Positions 12,206-12,840 of a stretch of 12,840 bases of DNA are shown one piece after another; position 1 is the stretch's first letter, and the number at the start of each line of letters is the position of its first letter. Source of the DNA: Bacillota bacterium (GTDB lineage Bacteria > Bacillota > Bacilli > Calditerricolales > Calditerricolaceae); NCBI GenBank assembly GCA_017577925.1, contig PKQU01000033.1:1-12840 (forward strand), in the 5' to 3' direction. The notes below the pieces were generated by a model. That model ran no database searches, was not told the origin of the DNA, and saw only the letters and a program-made list of their open reading frames with translations. Both the position numbers and the translations under genes were made by a program.

Positions 12206-12840
12206 ATGCTTCGCGAGCTCCTGCGTTTTCCGATCGTCCAGGCTCCGATGGCCGGCGGGGTTTCCACCCCTAAGCTTGTTGCTGCCGTGTCGCAGGCTGG
12301 CGGCCTGGGATTTCTCGCGGCCGGCTACAAAACCGCTGACGCCATGCGGGAAGAAATCCGGACGGTGCGGACGCTCACCGACGAACCGTTTGGAGTCAAC
12401 CTCTTCGTTCCGAGCCGGGAGGATGTCGATTTCGAAGCCGTTTTGCAGTACCGGAACCGTTTGGAGGGCGAGGCGCGGCGGCGCGGTGTGGAGCTGGGGG
12501 AACCGGTGGCCGATGAGGACGACTGGGAGGCCAAACTCGAGGTGCTCCTGAAGGAACCGGTGCCGGTGGTGAGCTTTACCTTTGGCTGCCCGCCACCCGA
12601 CGTGATCGACGCGCTGAAGAAGCGGGGCTCCTGTGTCGTGGTGACGGTTACCACCCCCCAGGAGGCCATCGCCGCCCATCGTGCCGGTGCCGACGCGCTG
12701 TGCGTGCAGGGGGTGGAAGCCGGGGGACATCGGGCATCGTTCCGCAACCGGCTGTCCGCGGAAGAGGATTATCCGCTCCTCGTGTTGCTGCGCCTCGTAC
12801 GGCAGGAGGTGCCGTTGCCTCTCCTCGCCGCCGGCGGCAT
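12206..12840 (+). CDS. Nitronate monooxygenase (2-nitropropane dioxygenase) family protein, N-terminal part
   Basis: An FMN-dependent TIM-barrel enzyme that oxidises nitronates such as propionate 3-nitronate, a detoxification role; some homologues are enoyl-ACP reductases (FabK). The frame is open to the window edge, giving 211 codons of an expected 310-370. Visible landmarks are the first strand FPIVQAPMAGG (8-18), which binds FMN, AAVSQAGGLGFLAAGYK (26-42), VVSFTFGCPP (124-133), QGVEAGGHRAS (172-182) with the family's catalytic His at 179, and AAGGI at the edge, the start of the FMN phosphate loop. The GGH motif and the AGY turn favour nitronate monooxygenase over FabK. The ATG at 12206 begins immediately before the first strand; its upstream GGGGGG and AGAGAAGAA tracts are only a fair ribosome site. 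About 94 nt separate it from the alcohol dehydrogenase, so cotranscription is possible. Confidence 0.88.
   Translation, partial: MLRELLRFPIVQAPMAGGVSTPKLVAAVSQAGGLGFLAAGYKTADAMREEIRTVRTLTDEPFGVNLFVPSREDVDFEAVLQYRNRLEGEARRRGVELGEPVADEDDWEAKLEVLLKEPVPVVSFTFGCPPPDVIDALKKRGSCVVVTVTTPQEAIAAHRAGADALCVQGVEAGGHRASFRNRLSAEEDYPLLVLLRLVRQEVPLPLLAAGG

Noticed and set aside
1..12840. CRISPR arrays, insertion sequences, tRNA or rRNA genes, phage or toxin-antitoxin modules
   Set aside because: No regular spaced repeats, transposase-like proteins, terminal inverted repeats or RNA-gene landmarks were seen.

Overview
The window looks like chromosomal DNA of a GC-rich, probably thermophilic Bacillales-type member of the Bacillota. 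This rests on the comER/comEA divergent pair, which is a Bacillus-type arrangement; purine-rich Shine-Dalgarno sequences before almost every gene; CcpA-type cre sites; lipoprotein-type sugar transport; and an alcohol dehydrogenase that closely resembles, from memory, the Geobacillus stearothermophilus ADH-T family. The genus cannot be fixed from sequence alone. I see no insertion sequence, phage gene, CRISPR array, tRNA or rRNA.

Layout. (1) Positions 1-873 hold the C-terminal part of a phosphoglucomutase/phosphomannomutase, ending in a probable terminator. (2) comER (minus strand, 978-1835) and comEA (plus strand, 1958-2629) are divergent, but comEB and comEC do not follow comEA. (3) Positions 2868-10826 form one co-directional sugar catabolism and import cluster: Gfo/Idh/MocA oxidoreductase 1, a LacI-family repressor, Gfo/Idh/MocA oxidoreductase 2, a TIM-barrel isomerase/epimerase-like protein, a lipoprotein substrate-binding protein and two CUT1-type permeases, closed by a strong intrinsic terminator. 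No ATPase gene is present. (4) Positions 11098-12111 hold a separately transcribed zinc alcohol dehydrogenase of the adhT type, with a near-consensus sigma-A promoter and a cre-like site. (5) From 12206 to the window edge is the N-terminal part of a nitronate monooxygenase-like FMN enzyme.

How the cluster may work (inference). A sugar or glycoside is captured by the lipoprotein, imported by the two permeases with an ATPase encoded elsewhere (MsmX-like), oxidised by one or both NAD(P)-dependent dehydrogenases, and processed by the TIM-barrel metalloenzyme. No glycoside hydrolase, kinase or aldolase is present. That fits either an inositol/rare-sugar pathway or an oxidation-then-elimination route through a 3-keto-glycoside.

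Regulation is the most striking part. The leader of the cluster carries a cre that matches the consensus at every position and, 28 bp further on, a perfect 20-bp palindrome with a LacI-type central CG. The 12-bp core of that palindrome recurs exactly inside the first dehydrogenase gene 891 bp downstream, an arrangement recalling the lac O1/O2 operators. Weaker related sites precede the isomerase gene and the first permease gene. The first permease also has an unusual hydrophilic helical insertion of about 135 residues after its first membrane segment.
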